From contig NC_134087.1 in the NCBI RefSeq assembly GCF_000715075.1, forward strand, positions 157,839,436 to 157,903,435: a DNA stretch of 64,000 bases, given 5' to 3'. The DNA is from Nicotiana tabacum (Eukaryota; Streptophyta; Magnoliopsida; Solanales; Solanaceae). The notes under the pieces were generated by a model, which was given only the letters and a program-made list of their open reading frames with translations, did not search any database and was not told the DNA's origin. This document shows, piece after piece, positions 38,444 to 51,920 of this stretch. Within the stretch, counting starts at the first letter, position 1; every line of letters begins with the position of its first letter. The position numbers and the translations under genes were made by a program.

Positions 38444-41339
38444 GGTTTTAAACCCAAAACTGAATTTTTTCCATTCAGTCAGCATTAGGGTTTTAAACCC
38501 TAAACTAAACTTTTCCTTTAGTCAGCATTAGGGTTTTAAAACCTTAAACTGAACTTTTCCATTTAGTCAGCATTAGGGTTTTAAACCCTAAACTGAACTC
38601 TTTCCTTTAGTTAGCATTTGGGTTTTAAACATTAAACTGAACTCTTTCCTTCAGTCAGCATTAGGGTTTTAAACCCTAAACTGAACTTTTTCCATTCAGC
38701 CAGCATTAGGGTTTTAAACCCTAAACTGAACTTTTTCCATTTTGTCAGCATTAGGGTTTTAAACCCTAAACTGAACTCTTTCCTTCAGTCAGCATTAGGG
38801 TTTTAAACCCTAAACTGAACTTTTTCCATATAGTCAGCATTAGGGTTTTAAACCCTAAACTAAACTCTTTCCTTCAGTCAGCATTAGGGTTTTAAACCAT
38901 AAACTGAACTCTTTCCTTCAATCAGCATTAGGGTTTTAAACCCTAAACTAAACTTTTTCTATTCAGTCAGCATTAGGGTTTTAAACCCTAAACTAAACTT
39001 TTTCCATTTACTCAGCATTAGGGTTTTAAAACCTAAACTGAACTTTTTCCATTCAGTCAGCATTAGGGTTTTAAACCCTAAACTGAACTTTTCCTTTAGT
39101 CTGCATTAGGGTTTTAAAACTTTAAACTGAACTTTTCCATTTAGTCAGCATTAGGGTTTTAAACCCTAAACTGAACTCTTTCTTTTAGTCACTAAACTGA
39201 ACTCTTTCCATCAGTCAGCATTAGGGTTTTAAACCCTAAACTAAACTTTTTCCATTCAGTCAGCATTAGGGTTTTAAACCCTAAACTGAACTCTTTCCTT
39301 TAGTCAGCATTAGGGTTTTAAACCCTAAACTGAACTCTTTCCTTTAGTCAGCATTAGGGTTTTAAACCTTAAACTGAACTTTTTTCTTTAGTCAGCATTA
39401 GGGTTTTAAACCATAAAGTAAACTTTTTCCTTCAGTCGGCATTAGGGTTTTAAACCCTAAACTGAACTCTTTCCTTCAGTCAGCATTAGGGTTTTAAAAC
39501 CCTAAATTGAACTTTTTCCATTCAGTCAGTATTAGGGTTTTAAACCCTAAACTGAACTCTTTCCTTTAGTCAGCATTAGGGTTTTAAACCCTAAACTAAA
39601 CTCTTTTCTTTAGTCAGCATTAGGGTTTTAAACCCTAAACTAAACTTTTTCCATTTAGTCAGCATTAGGGTTTTAAACCCAAAACTGAACTTTTTCCATT
39701 CAGTCAGCATTAGGGTTTTAAACCCTAAACTGAACTTTTCCTTTAGTCAGCATTAGGGTTTTAAAACCTTAAACTGAACTTTTCCATTTAGTCAGCATTA
39801 GGGTTTTAAACATTAAACTGAACTCTTTCCTTCAGTCAGCATTAGGGTTTTAAACCCTAAACTGAACTTTTTCCATTCAGCCAGCATTAGGGTTTTAAAC
39901 CCTAAACTGAACTTTTTCCATTTAGTCAGCATTAGGGTTTTAAACCCTAAACTGAACTCTTTCCTTCAGTCAGCATTAGGGTTTTAAACCTTAAACTGAA
40001 CTTTTTCCATTCAGTCAGCTTTAGGGTTTTAAACCCTAAACTGAACTTTTTCCTTTAGTCAGTATTAGGGTTTTAAACCCTAAACTGAACTCTTTCCTTC
40101 AGTCAGCATTAGGGTTTTAAAACCCTAAATTGAACTTTTTCCATTCAGTCAGTATTAGGGTTTTAAACCCTAAACTGAACTCTTTCCTTTAGTCAGCATT
40201 AGGGTTTTAAACCCTAAACTGAACTCTTTCCTTCAGTCAGCATTAGGGTTTTAGACCCTAATCTGAACTTTTTCCATTCAGTCAGCATTAGGGTTTTAAA
40301 CCCAAAACTGAACTTTTTCCATTCAGTCAGCATTAGGGTTTTAAACCCTAAACTAAACTTTTCCTTTAGTCAGCATTAGGGTTTTAAAACCTTAAACTGA
40401 ACTTTTCCATTTAGTCAGCATTAGGGTTTTAAACCCTAAACTGAACTGTTTCCTTTAGTCAGCATTAGGGTTTTAAACCTTAAACTGAACTCTTTCCTTC
40501 AGTCAGCATTAGGGTTTTAAACCCTAAACTGAACTTTTTCCATTCAGTCAGCATTAGGGTTTTAAACCCTAAACTGAACTTTTTCCTTTAGTCAGCATTA
40601 GGGTTTTAAACCCTAAACTGAACTCTTTCCTTTAGTCAGCATTAGGGTTTTAAACCCTAAACTGAACTTTTTCCTTCAGTCAGTATTAGGGTTTTAAACC
40701 ATAAATTGAACTTTTTCCATTCAGCCAGCATTAGGGTTTTAAACCCTAAACTGAACTTTTTCCATTTAGTCAGCATTAGGGTTTTAAACCCTAAACTGAA
40801 CTCTTTCCTTCAGTCAGCATTAGGGTTTTAAACCCTAAACTGAACTTTTTCCATTTAGTGAGCCTTAGGGTTTTAAACCCTAAACTGAACTCTTTCCTTC
40901 AGTCAGCATTAGGGTTTTAAACCTTAAACTAAACTTTTTCCATTAAGTCATTATTAGGGTTTTAAACCCTAAACTGAACTTTTTCCTTTAGTCAGCATTA
41001 GGGTTTTAAACCCTAAACTAAACTCTTTCCTTCAGTCAGCATTAGGGTTTTAAACCCTAAACTAAACTTTTTTCATTCAGTCAGCATTAGGGTTTTAAAC
41101 CCTAAACTGAACTTTTTCCTTTAGTCGGCATTAGGGTTTTAAACCCTAAACTGAACTTTTTCCTTCAGTCAGCATTAGGGTTTTAAACCCTAGATTGAAC
41201 TTTTCCATTTAGTCAGCATTTGGGTTTTAAACCCTAAACTGAACTCTTTCCTTTAGTCAGCATTAGGGTTTTAAACCCTAAACTGAACTTTTTCCATTCA
41301 GTCAGCATCAGGGTTTTAAACCCTAAACTGAACTTTTTC
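38444..41339 (+). repeat. About 3.9-kb higher-order unit, third member of the 4-kb run
   Basis: Aligns to 34,530-37,470. The offset is 3,914 at GCATTTGGG (34700 and 38614), the truncated monomer (35273 and 39187) and TTAGACCC (36337 and 40251), then 3,869 at GAGCCTTAGG (36991 and 40860). The 45-bp change equals exactly one monomer lost in this copy near 40,290. A stretch from about 37,470 to 38,440 between the copies follows the order seen at 28.6-29.7 kb. Confidence 0.83.
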
Positions 41340-43489
41340 CATTTAGTCAGTATTAGGGTTTTAAACCCTAAAATGAACTCTTTCTTTCAGTCAGCATTAG
41401 GGTTTTAAACCATAAACTGAACTCTTTCCTTCAATCAGCATTAGGGTTTTAAACCCTAAACTGAACTTTTTCTATTCAGTTAGCATTAGGGTTTTAAACC
41501 CTAAACTAAACTTTTTCCATTTATTCAGCATTAAGGTTTTAAACCCTAAACTGAACTTTTTCCATTCAGTCAGCATTAGGGTTTTAAACCCTAAACTGAA
41601 CTTTTCCTTTAGTCAGCATTAGGGTTTTAAAACTTTAAACTGAAATTTTCCATTTAGTCAGCATTAGGGTTTTAAACCCTAAATTGAACTCTTTCTTTTA
41701 GTCACTAAACTGAACTCTTTCCATCAGTCAGCATTAGGGTTTTAAACCCTAAACTAAACTTTTTCCATTCAGTCAGCATTAGGGTTTTAAACCCTAAACT
41801 GAACTCTTTCCTTTAGTCAGCATTAGGGTTTTAAACCCTAAACTGAACTCTTTCCTTTAGTCAGCATTAGGGTTTTAAACCTTAAACTAAACTTTTTCCT
41901 TTAGTCAGCATTAGGGTTTTAAACCATAAAGTGAACTTTTTCCTTCAGTCGGCATTAGGGTTTTAAACCCTAAACTGAACTCTTTCCTTCAGTCAGCATT
42001 AGGGTTTTAAAACCCTAAATTGAACTTTTTCCATTCAGTCAGTATTAGGGTTTTAAACCCTAAACTGAACTCTTTCCTTTAGTCAGCATTAGGGTTTTAA
42101 ACCCTCAACTAAACTCTTTTCTTTAGTCAGCATTAGGGTTTTAAACCATAAACTAAACTTTTTCCATTTAGTCAGCATTAGCGTTTTAAACCCAAAACTG
42201 AACTTTTTCCATTCAGTCAGCATTAGGGTTTTAAACCCTAAACTGAACTTTTCCTTTAGTTAGCATTAGGGTTTTAAAACCTTAAACTGAACTTTTCCAT
42301 TTAGTCAGCATTAGGGTTTTAAACCCTAAACTGAACTATTTTCTTTAGTCAGCATTAGGGTTTTAAACATTAAACTAAACTCTTTCCTTCAGTCAGCATT
42401 AGGGTTTTAAACCCTAAACTGAACTTTTTCCATTCAGTCAGCATTAGGGTTTTAAACCCTAAACTGAACTTTTTCCTTTAGTCAGCATTAGGGTTTTAAA
42501 CCCTAAACTGAACTCTTTCCTTTAGTCAGCATTAGGGTTTTAAACCCTAAACTGAACTTTTTCCTTCAGTCAGCATTAGGGTTTTAAACCCTAAACTGAA
42601 CTTTTTCCATTCAGCCAGCATTAGGGTTTTAAACCCTAAACTGAACTTTTTCCATTTAGTCAGCATTAGGGTTTTAAACCCTAAACTGAACTCTTTCCTT
42701 CAGTCAGCATTAGGGTTTTAAACCCTAAACTGAACTTTTTCCATTCAGTTAGCATTAGGGTTTTAAACCCTAAACTGAACTCTTTCCTTTAGTCAACATT
42801 AGGGTTTTAAACCCTAAACTGAACTTTTTCCTTTAGTCAGCATTAGGGTTTTAAACCATAAAGTGAACTTTTTCCTTCAGTCGGCATTAGGGTTTTAAAC
42901 CCTAAACTGAACTCTTTCCTTCAGTCAGCATTAGGGTTTTAAAACCCTAAATTGAACTTTTTCCATTCAGTCAGTATTAGGGTTTTAAACCCTAAACTGA
43001 ACTCTTTCCTTCAGTCAGCATTAGGGTTTTAGACCCTAAACTGAACTTTTTCCATTCAGTCAGCATTAGGGTTTTAAACCCTAAACTGAACTTTTTCCAT
43101 TTAGTCAGCATTAGGGTTTTAAACCCAAAACTGAACTTTTTCCATTCAGTCAGCATGAGGGTTTTAAACCCTAAACTGAACTTTTCCTTTAGTCAGCATT
43201 AGGGTTTTAAAACCTTAAACTGAACTTTTCCATTTAGTCAGCATTAGGGTTTTAAACCCTAAACTGAACTGTTTCCTTTAGTCAGCATTAAGGTTTTAAA
43301 CCTTAAACTGAACTCTTTCCTTCAGTCAGCATTAGGGTTTTAAACCCTAAACTGAACTTTTTCCATTCAGTCAGTATTAGGGTTTTAAACCCTAAACTGA
43401 ACTTTTTTCTTTAGTCAGCATTAGGGTTTTAAACCCTAAACTGAACTCTTTCCTTTAGTCATCATTAGGGTTTTAAACCCTAAACTGAA

Positions 43490-44068
43490 CTTTTTCCTTC
43501 AGTCAGCATTAGGGTTTTAAACCGTAAATTGAACTTTTTCCATTCAGCCAGCATTAGGGTTTTAAACCCTAAACTGAACTTTTTCCATTTAGTCAGCATT
43601 AGGGTTTTAAACCCTAAACTAAACTCTTTCCTTCAGTCAGCATTAGGGTTTTAAACCCTAAACTGAACTTTTTCCATTTAGTGAGCCTTAGGGTTTTAAA
43701 CCCTAAACTGAACTCTTTCCTTCAGTCAGCATTAGGGTTTTAAACCTTAAACTAAACTTCTTCCATTCAGTCATTATTAGGGTTTTAAACCCTAAACTGA
43801 ACTTTTTCCATTTAGTCAGCATTTGGGTTTTAAACCCTAAGCTGAACTCTTTCCTTCAGTCAGCATTAGGGTTTTAAACCTTAAACTGAACTTTTTCCAT
43901 TCAGTCAACATTAGGGTTTTAAACCCTATACTGAACTTTTTCCTTTAGTCAGCATTAGGGTTTTAAACCCTAAACTGAACTCTTTCCTTCAGTCAGCATT
44001 AGGGTTTTAAACCCTAAACTAAACTTTTTCCATTCAGTCAGCATTAGGGTTTTAAACCCTAAACTGAA
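43490..44068 (+). repeat. 579-bp tandem duplication, copy 1
   Basis: ACCGTAAATT (43521 and 44100) and GAGCC (43683 and 44262) are each 579 bases apart and the units between follow the same order. The copy carries private changes such as ACTTCTTCC and CATTTGGG. The surrounding sequence resembles the leftmost block of the window (offset about 43.3 kb before and 43.9 kb after this point), so the extra 579 bp accounts for the shift. Confidence 0.8.
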
Positions 44069-44410
44069 CTTTTTCCTTCAGTCAGCATTAGGGTTTTAAA
44101 CCGTAAATTGAACTTTTTCCATTCAGCCAGCACTAGGGTATTAAACCCTAAACTGAACTTTTTCCATTTAGTCAGCATTAGGGTTTTAAACCCTAAACTG
44201 AACTCTTTCCTTCAGTCAGCATTAGGGTTTTAAACCCTAAACTGAACTTTTTCCATTTAGTGAGCCTTAGGGTTTTAAACCCTAAACTGAACTCTTTCCT
44301 TCAGTCAGCATTAGGGTTTTAAACCTTAAACTAAACTTTTTCCATTAAGTCATTATTAGGGTTTTACACCCTAAACTGAACTTTTTCCTTTAGTCAGCAT
44401 TAGGGTTTTA
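44069..44410 (+). repeat. 579-bp tandem duplication, copy 2 (partial)
   Basis: Second copy, in register to about 44,410. One monomer reads CACTAGGGTATTAAACC near 44,131. Downstream the order of the leftmost block resumes (TTACACCC, AGACAGTATT, TTCAATCAG) up to the truncated monomer at 45190. Confidence 0.72.
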
Positions 44411-47400
44411 AACCCTAAACTGAACTCTTTCCTTCAGTCAGCATTAGGGTTTTAAACCCTAAACTAAACTTTTTCCATTCAGTCAGCATTAGGGTTTTAA
44501 ACCCTAAACTGAACTTTTTCCTTTAGTCGGAATTAGGGTTTTAAACCCTAAACTGAACTTTTTCCTTCAGTCTGCATTAGGGTTTTAAACCCTAGATTGA
44601 ACTTTTCCATTTAGTCAGCATTTGGGTTTTAAACCCTAAACTGAACTCTTTCCTTTAGTCAGCATTAGGGTTTTAAACCCTAAACTGAACTCTTTCCTTT
44701 AGACAGTATTAGGGTTTTAAACCCTAAACTGAACTATTTCCTTCAGTCAGCATTAGCGTTTTAAACACTAAACTGAACTTTTTCCATTCAGTTAGCATCA
44801 GGGTTTTAAACCCTAAACTGAACTTTTTCCATTTAGTCAGTATTACGGTTTTAAACCCTAAACTGAACTCTTTCCTTCAGTCAGCATTAGGGTTTTAAAC
44901 CATAAACTGAACTCTTTCCTTCAATCAGCATTAGGGTTTTAAACCCTAAACTGAACTTTTTCTATTCAGTCAGCATTAGGGTTTTAAACCCTAAACTAAA
45001 CTTTTTCCATTTACTCAGCATTAGGGTTTTAAACCCTAAACTGAACTTTTTCCATTCAGTCAGCATTAGGGTTTTAAACCCTAAACTGAACTTTTCCTTT
45101 AGTCAGCATTAGGGTTTTAAAACTTTAAACTGAACTTTTCCATTTAGTCAGCATTAGGGTTTTAAACCCTAAACTGAACTCTTTCTTTTAGTCACTAAAC
45201 TGAACTCTTTCCATCAGTCAGCATTAGGGTTTTAAACCCTAAACTAAACTTTTTCCATTCAGTCAGCATTAGGGTTTTAAACCCTAAACTGAACTCTTTC
45301 CTTTAGTCAGCATTAGGGTTTTAAACCCTAAACTGAACTCTTTCCTTTAGTCAGCATTAGGGTTTTAAACCTTAAACTGAACTTTTTCCTTTAGTCAGCA
45401 TTAGGGTTTTAAACCATAAAGTGAACTTTTTCCTTCAGTCGGCATTAGGGTTTTAAACCCTAAACTGAACTCTTTCCTTCAGTCAGCATTAGGGTTTTAA
45501 AACCCTAAATTGAACTTTTTCCATTCAGTCAGTATTAGGGTTTTAAACCCTAAACTGAACTCTTTCCTTTAGTCAGCATTAGGGTTTTAAACCCTAAACT
45601 AAACTCTTTTCTTTAGTCAGCATTAGGGTTTTAAACCCTAAACTAAACTTTTTCCATTTAGTCAGCATTAGGGTTTTAAACCCAAAACTGAACTTTTTCC
45701 ATTCAGTCAGCATTAGGGTTTTAAACCCTAAACTGAACTTTTCCTTTAGTCAGCATTAGGGTTTTAAAACCTTAAACTGAACTTTTCCATTTAGTCAGCA
45801 TTAGGGTTTTAAACCCTAAACTGAACTGTTTCCTTTAGTCGGCATTAGGGTTTTAAACCCTAAACTGAACTTTTTCCTTCAGTCAGCATTAGGGTTTTAA
45901 ACCCTAGATTGAACTTTTCCATTTAGTCAGCATTTGGGTTTTAAACCCTAAACTGAACTCTTTCCTTTAGTCAGCATTAGGGTTTTAAACCCTAAACTGA
46001 ACTTTTTCCATTCAGTCAGCATCAGGGTTTTAAACCCTAAACTGAACTTTTTCCATTTAGTCAGTATTAGGGTTTTAAACCCTAAACTGAACTCTTTCCT
46101 TCAGTCAGCATTAGGGTTTTAAACCATAAACTGAACTCTTTCCTTCAATCAGCATTAGGGTTTTAAACCCTAAACTGAACTTTTTCTATTCAGTTAGCAT
46201 TAGGGTTTTAAACCCTAAACTAAACTTTTTCCATTTATTCAGCATTAGGGTTTTAAACCCTAAACTGAACTTTTTCCATTCAGTCAGCATTAGGGTTTTA
46301 AACCCTAAACTGAACTTTTCCTTTAGTCAGCATTAGGGTTTTAAAACTTTAAACTGAACTTTTCCATTTAGTCAGCATTAGGGTTTTAAACCCTAAACTG
46401 AACTCTTTCTTTTAGTCACTAAACTGAACTCTTTCCATCAGTCAGCATTAGGGTTTTAAACCCTAAACTAAACTTTTTCCATTCAGTCAGCATTAGGGTT
46501 TTAAACCCTAAACTGAACTCTTTCCTTTAGTCAGCATTAGGGTTTTAAACCCTAAACTGAACTCTTTCCTTTAGTCAGCATTAGGGTTTTAAACCTTAAA
46601 CTGAACTTTTTCCTTTAGTCAGCATTAGGGTTTTAAACCATAAAGTGAACTTTTTCCTTCAGTCGGCATTAGGGTTTTAAACCCTAAACTGAACTCTTTC
46701 CTTCAGTCAGCATTAGGGTTTTAAAACCCTTAAATTGAACTTTTTCCATTCAGTCAGTATTAGGGTTTTAAACCCTAAACTGAACTCTTTCCTTTAGTTA
46801 GCATTAGGGTTTTAAACCCTAAACTAAACTCTTTTCTTTAGTCAGCATTAGGGTTTTAAACCCTAAACTAAACTTTTTCCATTTAGTCAGCATTAGGGTT
46901 TTAAACCCAAAACTGAACTTTTTCCATTCAGTCAGCATTAGGGTTTTAAACCCTAAACTGAACTTTTCCTTTAGTCAGCATTAGGGTTTTAAAACCTTAA
47001 ACTGAACTTTTCCATTTAGTCAGCATTAGGGTTTTAAACATTAAACTGAACTATTTCCTTCAGTCAGCATTAGGGTTTTAAACCCTAAACTGAACTTTTT
47101 CCATTCAGCCAGCATTAGGGTTTTAAACCCTAAACTGAACTTTTTCCATTTAGTCAGCATTAGGGTTTTAAACCCTAAACTGAACTCTTTCCTTCAGTCA
47201 GCATTAGGGTTTTAAACCCTAAACTGAACTTTTTCCATATAGTCAGCATTAGGGTTTTAAACCCTAAACTGAACTCTTTCCTTCAGTCAGCATTAGGGTT
47301 TTAAACCTTAAACTGAACTTTTTCCATTCAGTCAGCTTTAGGGTTTTAAACCCTAAACTGAACTTTTTCCTTTAGTCAGCATTAGGGTTTTAAACCCTAA

Positions 47401-48004
47401 ACTGAACTCTTTCCTTCAGTCAGCATTAGGGTTTTAAAACCCTAAATTGAACTTTTTCCATTCAGTCAGTATTAGGGTTTTAAACCCTAAACTGAACTCT
47501 TTCCTTTAGTCAGCATTAGGGTTTTAAACCCTAAACTGAACTCTTTCCTTCAGTCAGCATTAGGGTTTTAGACCCTAAACTGAACTTTTTCCATTCAGTC
47601 AGCATTAGGGTTTTAAACCCTAAACTGAACTTTTTCCATTTAGTCAGCATTAGGGTTTTAAACCCAAAACTGAACTTTTTCCATTCAGTCAGCATTAGGG
47701 TTTTAAACCCTAAACTGAACTTTTCCTTTAGTCAGCATTAGGGTTTTAAACCCTAAACTGAACTTTTTCCTTTAGTCAGCATTAGGGTTTTAAACCCTAA
47801 ACTGAACTCTTTCCTTCAGTCAGCATTAGGGTTTTAAAACCCTAAATTGAACTTTTTCCATTCAGTCAGTATTAGGGTTTTAAACCCTAAACTGAACTCT
47901 TTCCTTTAGTCAGCATTAGGGTTTTAAACCCTAAACTAAACTCTTTTCTTTAGTCAGCATTAGGGTTTTAAACCCTAAACTAAACTTTTTCCATTTAGTC
48001 AGCA

Positions 48005-48048
48005 TTAGGGTTTAAATCCAAACATGAAATTTTTCCATTCAGTCATCA
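48005..48048 (+). repeat. Degenerate monomer
   Basis: This is the most decayed single unit I found. The palindrome reads GGGTTTAAATCCAAACATG, losing the AAACCCTAA word, and the following words read ATGAAATTTTTCC and CATCA. Its neighbours are normal. No other copy with this combination was seen, so it has not been amplified. Confidence 0.8.
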
Positions 48049-49460
48049 TTAGGGTTTTAAACCCTAAACTGAACTTTTCCTTTAGTCAGCATTAGGGTTT
48101 TAAAACCTTAAACTAAACTTTTTCCATTTAGTCAGCATTAGGATTTTAAACCCAAAACTGAACTTTTTCCATTCAGTCAGCATTAGGGTTTTAAACCCTA
48201 AACTGAACTTTTCGTTTAGTCAGCATTAGGGTTTTAAAACCTTAAACTGAACTTTTCCATTTAGTCTGCATTAGGGTTTTAAACATTAAATTGAACTCTT
48301 TCCTTCAGTCAGCATTAGGGTTTTAAAACCTAAACTGAACTTTTTCCATTCAGCCAGCATTAGGGTTTTAAACCCTAAACTGAACTTTTTCCATTTAGTC
48401 AGCATTAGGGTTTTAAACCCTAAACTGAACTCTTTCCTTCAGTCAGCATTAGGGTTTTAAACCTTAAACTAAACTTTTTCCATTCAGTCAGCTTTAGGGT
48501 TTTAAACCCTAAACTGAACTTTTTCCTTTAGTCAGCATTAGGGTTTTAAACCCTAAACTGAACTCTTTCCTTCAGTCAGCATTAGGGTTTTAAAACCCTA
48601 AATTGAACTTTTTCCATTCAGTCAGTATTAGGGTTTTAAACCCTAAACTGAACTCTTTCCTTTAGTCAGCATTAGGGTTTTAAACCCTAAACTGAACTCT
48701 TTCCTTCAGTCAGCATTAGGGTTTTAGACCCTAAACTGAACTTTTTCCATTCAGTCAGCATTAGGGTTTTAAACCCTAAACTGAACTTTTTCCATTTAGT
48801 CAGCATTAGGGTTTTAAACCCAAAACTGAACTTTTTCCATTCTGTCAGCATTAGGGTTTTAAACCCTAAACTGAACTTTTCCTTTAGTCAGCATTAGGGT
48901 TTTAAAACCTTAAACTGAACTTTTCCATTTAGTCAGCATTAGGGTTTTAAACCCTAAACTGAACTGTTTCCTTTAGTCAGCATTAGGGTTTTAAACCTTA
49001 AACTGAACTCTTTCCTTCAGTCAGTATTAGGGTTTTAAACCCTAAACTGAACTTTTTCCATTCAGTCAGCATTAGGGTTTTAAACCCTAAACTGGACTTT
49101 TTCCTTTAGTCAGCATTAGGGTTTAAACCCTAAACTGAACTCTCTCCTTTAGTCAGCATTAGGGTTTTAAACCCTAAACTGAACTTTTTCCTTCAGTCAG
49201 TATTAGGGTTTTAAACCGTAAATTGAACTTTTTCCATTCAGCCAGCATTATGGTTTTAAACCCTAAACTGAACTTTTTCCATTTAGTCAGCATTAGGGTT
49301 TTAAACCCTAAACTGAACTCTTTCCTTCAGTCAGCATTAGGGTTTTAAACCCTAAACTGAACTTTTTTCATTTAGTGAGCCTTAGGGTTTTAAACCCTAA
49401 ACTGAACTCTTTCCTTCAGTCAGCATTAGGGTTTTAAACCTTAAACTAAACTTTTTCCAT

Positions 49461-50285
49461 TAAGTCATTATTAGGGTTTTAAACCCTAAAATGAACTTTT
49501 TCCTTTAGTCAGCATTAGGGTTTTAAACCCTAAACTGAACTCTTTCCTTCAGTCAGCATTAGGGTTTTAAACCCTAAACTAAACTTTTTCCATTCAGTCA
49601 GCATTAGGGTTTTAAACCCTAAACTGAACTTTTTCCTTTAGTCGGCATTAGGGTTTTAAACCCTAAACTGAACTTTTTCCTTCAGTCAGCATTAGGGTTT
49701 TAAACCCTAGATTGAACTTTTCCATTTAGTCAGCATTTGGGTTTTAAACCCTAAACTGAACTATTTCCTTTAGTCAGCATTAGGGTTTTAAACCCTAAAC
49801 TGAACTTTTTCCATTCAGTCAGCATCAGGGTTTTAAACCCTAAACTGAACTTTTTCCATTTAGTCAGTATTAGGGTTTTAAACCCTAAACTGAACTCTTT
49901 CCTTCAGTCAGCATTAGGGTTTTAAACCATAAACTGAACTCTTTCCTTCAATCAGCATTAGGGTTTTAAACCCTAAACTGAACTTTTTCTATTCAGTTAG
50001 CATTAGGGTTTTAAACCCTAAACTAAACTTTTTCCATTTATTCAGCATTAGGGTTTTAAACCCTAAACTGAACTTTTTCCATTCAGTCAGCATTAGGGTT
50101 TTAAACCCTAAACTGAACTTTTCCTTTAGTCAGCATTAGGGTTTTAAAACTTTAAACTGAACTTTTCCATTTAGTCAGCATTAGGGTTTTAAACCCTAAA
50201 CTGAACTCTTTCTTTTAGTCACTAAACTGAACTCCTTCCATCAGTCAGCATTAGGGTTTTAAACCCTAAACTAAACTTTTTCCAT
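49461..50285 (+). repeat. 825-bp tandem unit, copy 1 of 3
   Basis: TAAGTCATTA starts at 49461, 50286 and 51111, and the truncated monomer junction at 50217, 51042 and 51867, all exactly 825 bases apart. Each unit has eighteen full monomers plus one truncated unit, with the same rare forms in order: CTAGATTG, CATTTGGG, CATCAGGG, TTCAATCAG, CAGTTAGC and TTTATTCAGC. Copies 1 and 2 share AAAATGAAC near the start. Confidence 0.92.
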
Positions 50286-51110
50286 TAAGTCATTATTAGG
50301 GTTTTAAACCCTAAAATGAACTTTTTCCTTTAGTCAGCATTAGGGTTTTAAACCCTAAACTGAACTCTTTCCTTCAGTCAGCATTAGGGTTTTAAACCCT
50401 AAACTAAACTTTTTCCATTCAGTCAGCATTAGGGTTTTAAACCCTAAACTGAACTTTTTCCTTTAGTCGGCATTAGGGTTTTAAACCCTAAACTGAACTT
50501 TTTCCTTCAGTCAGCATTAGGGTTTTAAACCCTAGATTGAACTTTTCCATTTAGTCAGCATTTGGGTTTTAAACCCTAAACTGAACTCTTTCCTTTAGTC
50601 AGCATTAGGGTTTTAAACCCTAAACTGAACTTTTTCCATTCAGTCAGCATCAGGGTTTTAAACCCTAAACTGAACTTTTTCCATTTAGTCAGTATTAGGG
50701 TTTTAAACCCTAAACTGAACACTTTCCTTCAGTCAGCATTAGGGTTTTAAACCATAAATTGAACTCTTTCCTTCAATCAGCATTAGGGTTTTAAACCCTA
50801 AACTGAACTTTTTCTATTCAGTTAGCATTAGGGTTTTAAACCCTAAACTAAACTTTTTCCATTTATTCAGCATTAGGGTTTTAAACCCTAAACTGAACTT
50901 TTTCCATTCAGTCAGCATTAGGGTTTTAAACCCTAAACTGAACTTTTCCTTTAGTCAGCATTAGGGTTTTAAAACTTTAAACTGAACTTTTCCATTTAGT
51001 CAGCATTAGGGTTTTAAACCCTAAACTGAACTCTTTCTTTTAGTCACTAAACTGAACTCCTTCCATCAGTCAGCATTAGGGTTTTAAACCCTAAACTAAA
51101 CTTTTTCCAT
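50286..51110 (+). repeat. 825-bp tandem unit, copy 2 of 3
   Basis: Junction with copy 1 lies in the unit after the truncated monomer, where CCATTAAGTCATTA replaces the usual CCATTCAGTCAGC. CTCCTTCCATCAG occurs in copies 1 and 2 but not in copy 3. Private changes are ACACTTTCC near 50,719 and ATAAATTGAAC near 50,755. Confidence 0.92.
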
Positions 51111-51920
51111 TAAGTCATTATTAGGGTTTTAAACCCTAAACTGAACTTTTTCCTTTAGTCAGCATTAGGGTTTTAAACCCTAAACTGAACTCTTTCCTTC
51201 AGTCAGCATTAGGGTTTTAAACCCTAAACTAATCTTTTTCCATTCAGTCAGCATTAGGGTTTTAAACCCTAAACTGAACTTTTTCCTTTAGTCGGCATTA
51301 GGGTTTTAAACCCTAAACTGAACTTTTTCCTTCAGTCAGCATTAGGGTTTTAAACCCTAGATTGAACTTTTCCATTTAGTCAGCATTTGGGTTTTAAACC
51401 CTAAACTGAACTCTTTCCTTTAGTCAGCATTAGGGTTTTAAACCCTAAACTGAACTTTTTCCATTCAGTCAGCATCAGGGTTTTAAACCCTAAACTGAAC
51501 TTTTTCCATTTAGTCAGTATTAGGGTTTTAAACCCTAAACTGAACTCTTTCCTTCAGTCAGCATTAGGGTTTTAAACCATAAACTGAACTCTTTCCTTCA
51601 ATCAGCATTAGGGTTTTAAACCCTAAACTGAACTTTTTCTATTCAGTTAGCATTAGGGTTTTAAACCCTAAACTAAACTTTTTCCATTTATTCAGCATTA
51701 GGGTTTTAAACCCTAAACTGAACTTTTTCCATTCAGTCAGCATTAGGGTTTTAAACCCTAAACTGAACTTTTCCTTTAGTCAGCATTAGGGTTTTAAAAC
51801 TTTAAACTGAACTTTTCCATTTAGTCAGCATTAGGGTTTTAAACCCTAAACTGAACTCTTTCTTTTAGTCACTAAACTGAACTCTTTCCATCAGTCAGCA
51901 TTAGGGTTTTAAACCCTAAA
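51111..51920 (+). repeat. 825-bp tandem unit, copy 3 of 3
   Basis: Third copy. After its truncated monomer at 51867 the sequence continues with CCATTCAGTCAGC instead of CCATTAAGTCATTA, so the triplication ends here and the older order resumes. A private AATCTTTTTCC occurs near 51,231. Confidence 0.91.

Noticed and set aside
48005..48048. Possible insertion or unique sequence at the degenerate monomer
   Set aside because: Its length and most bases still fit one monomer; it is a decayed copy, not foreign DNA.
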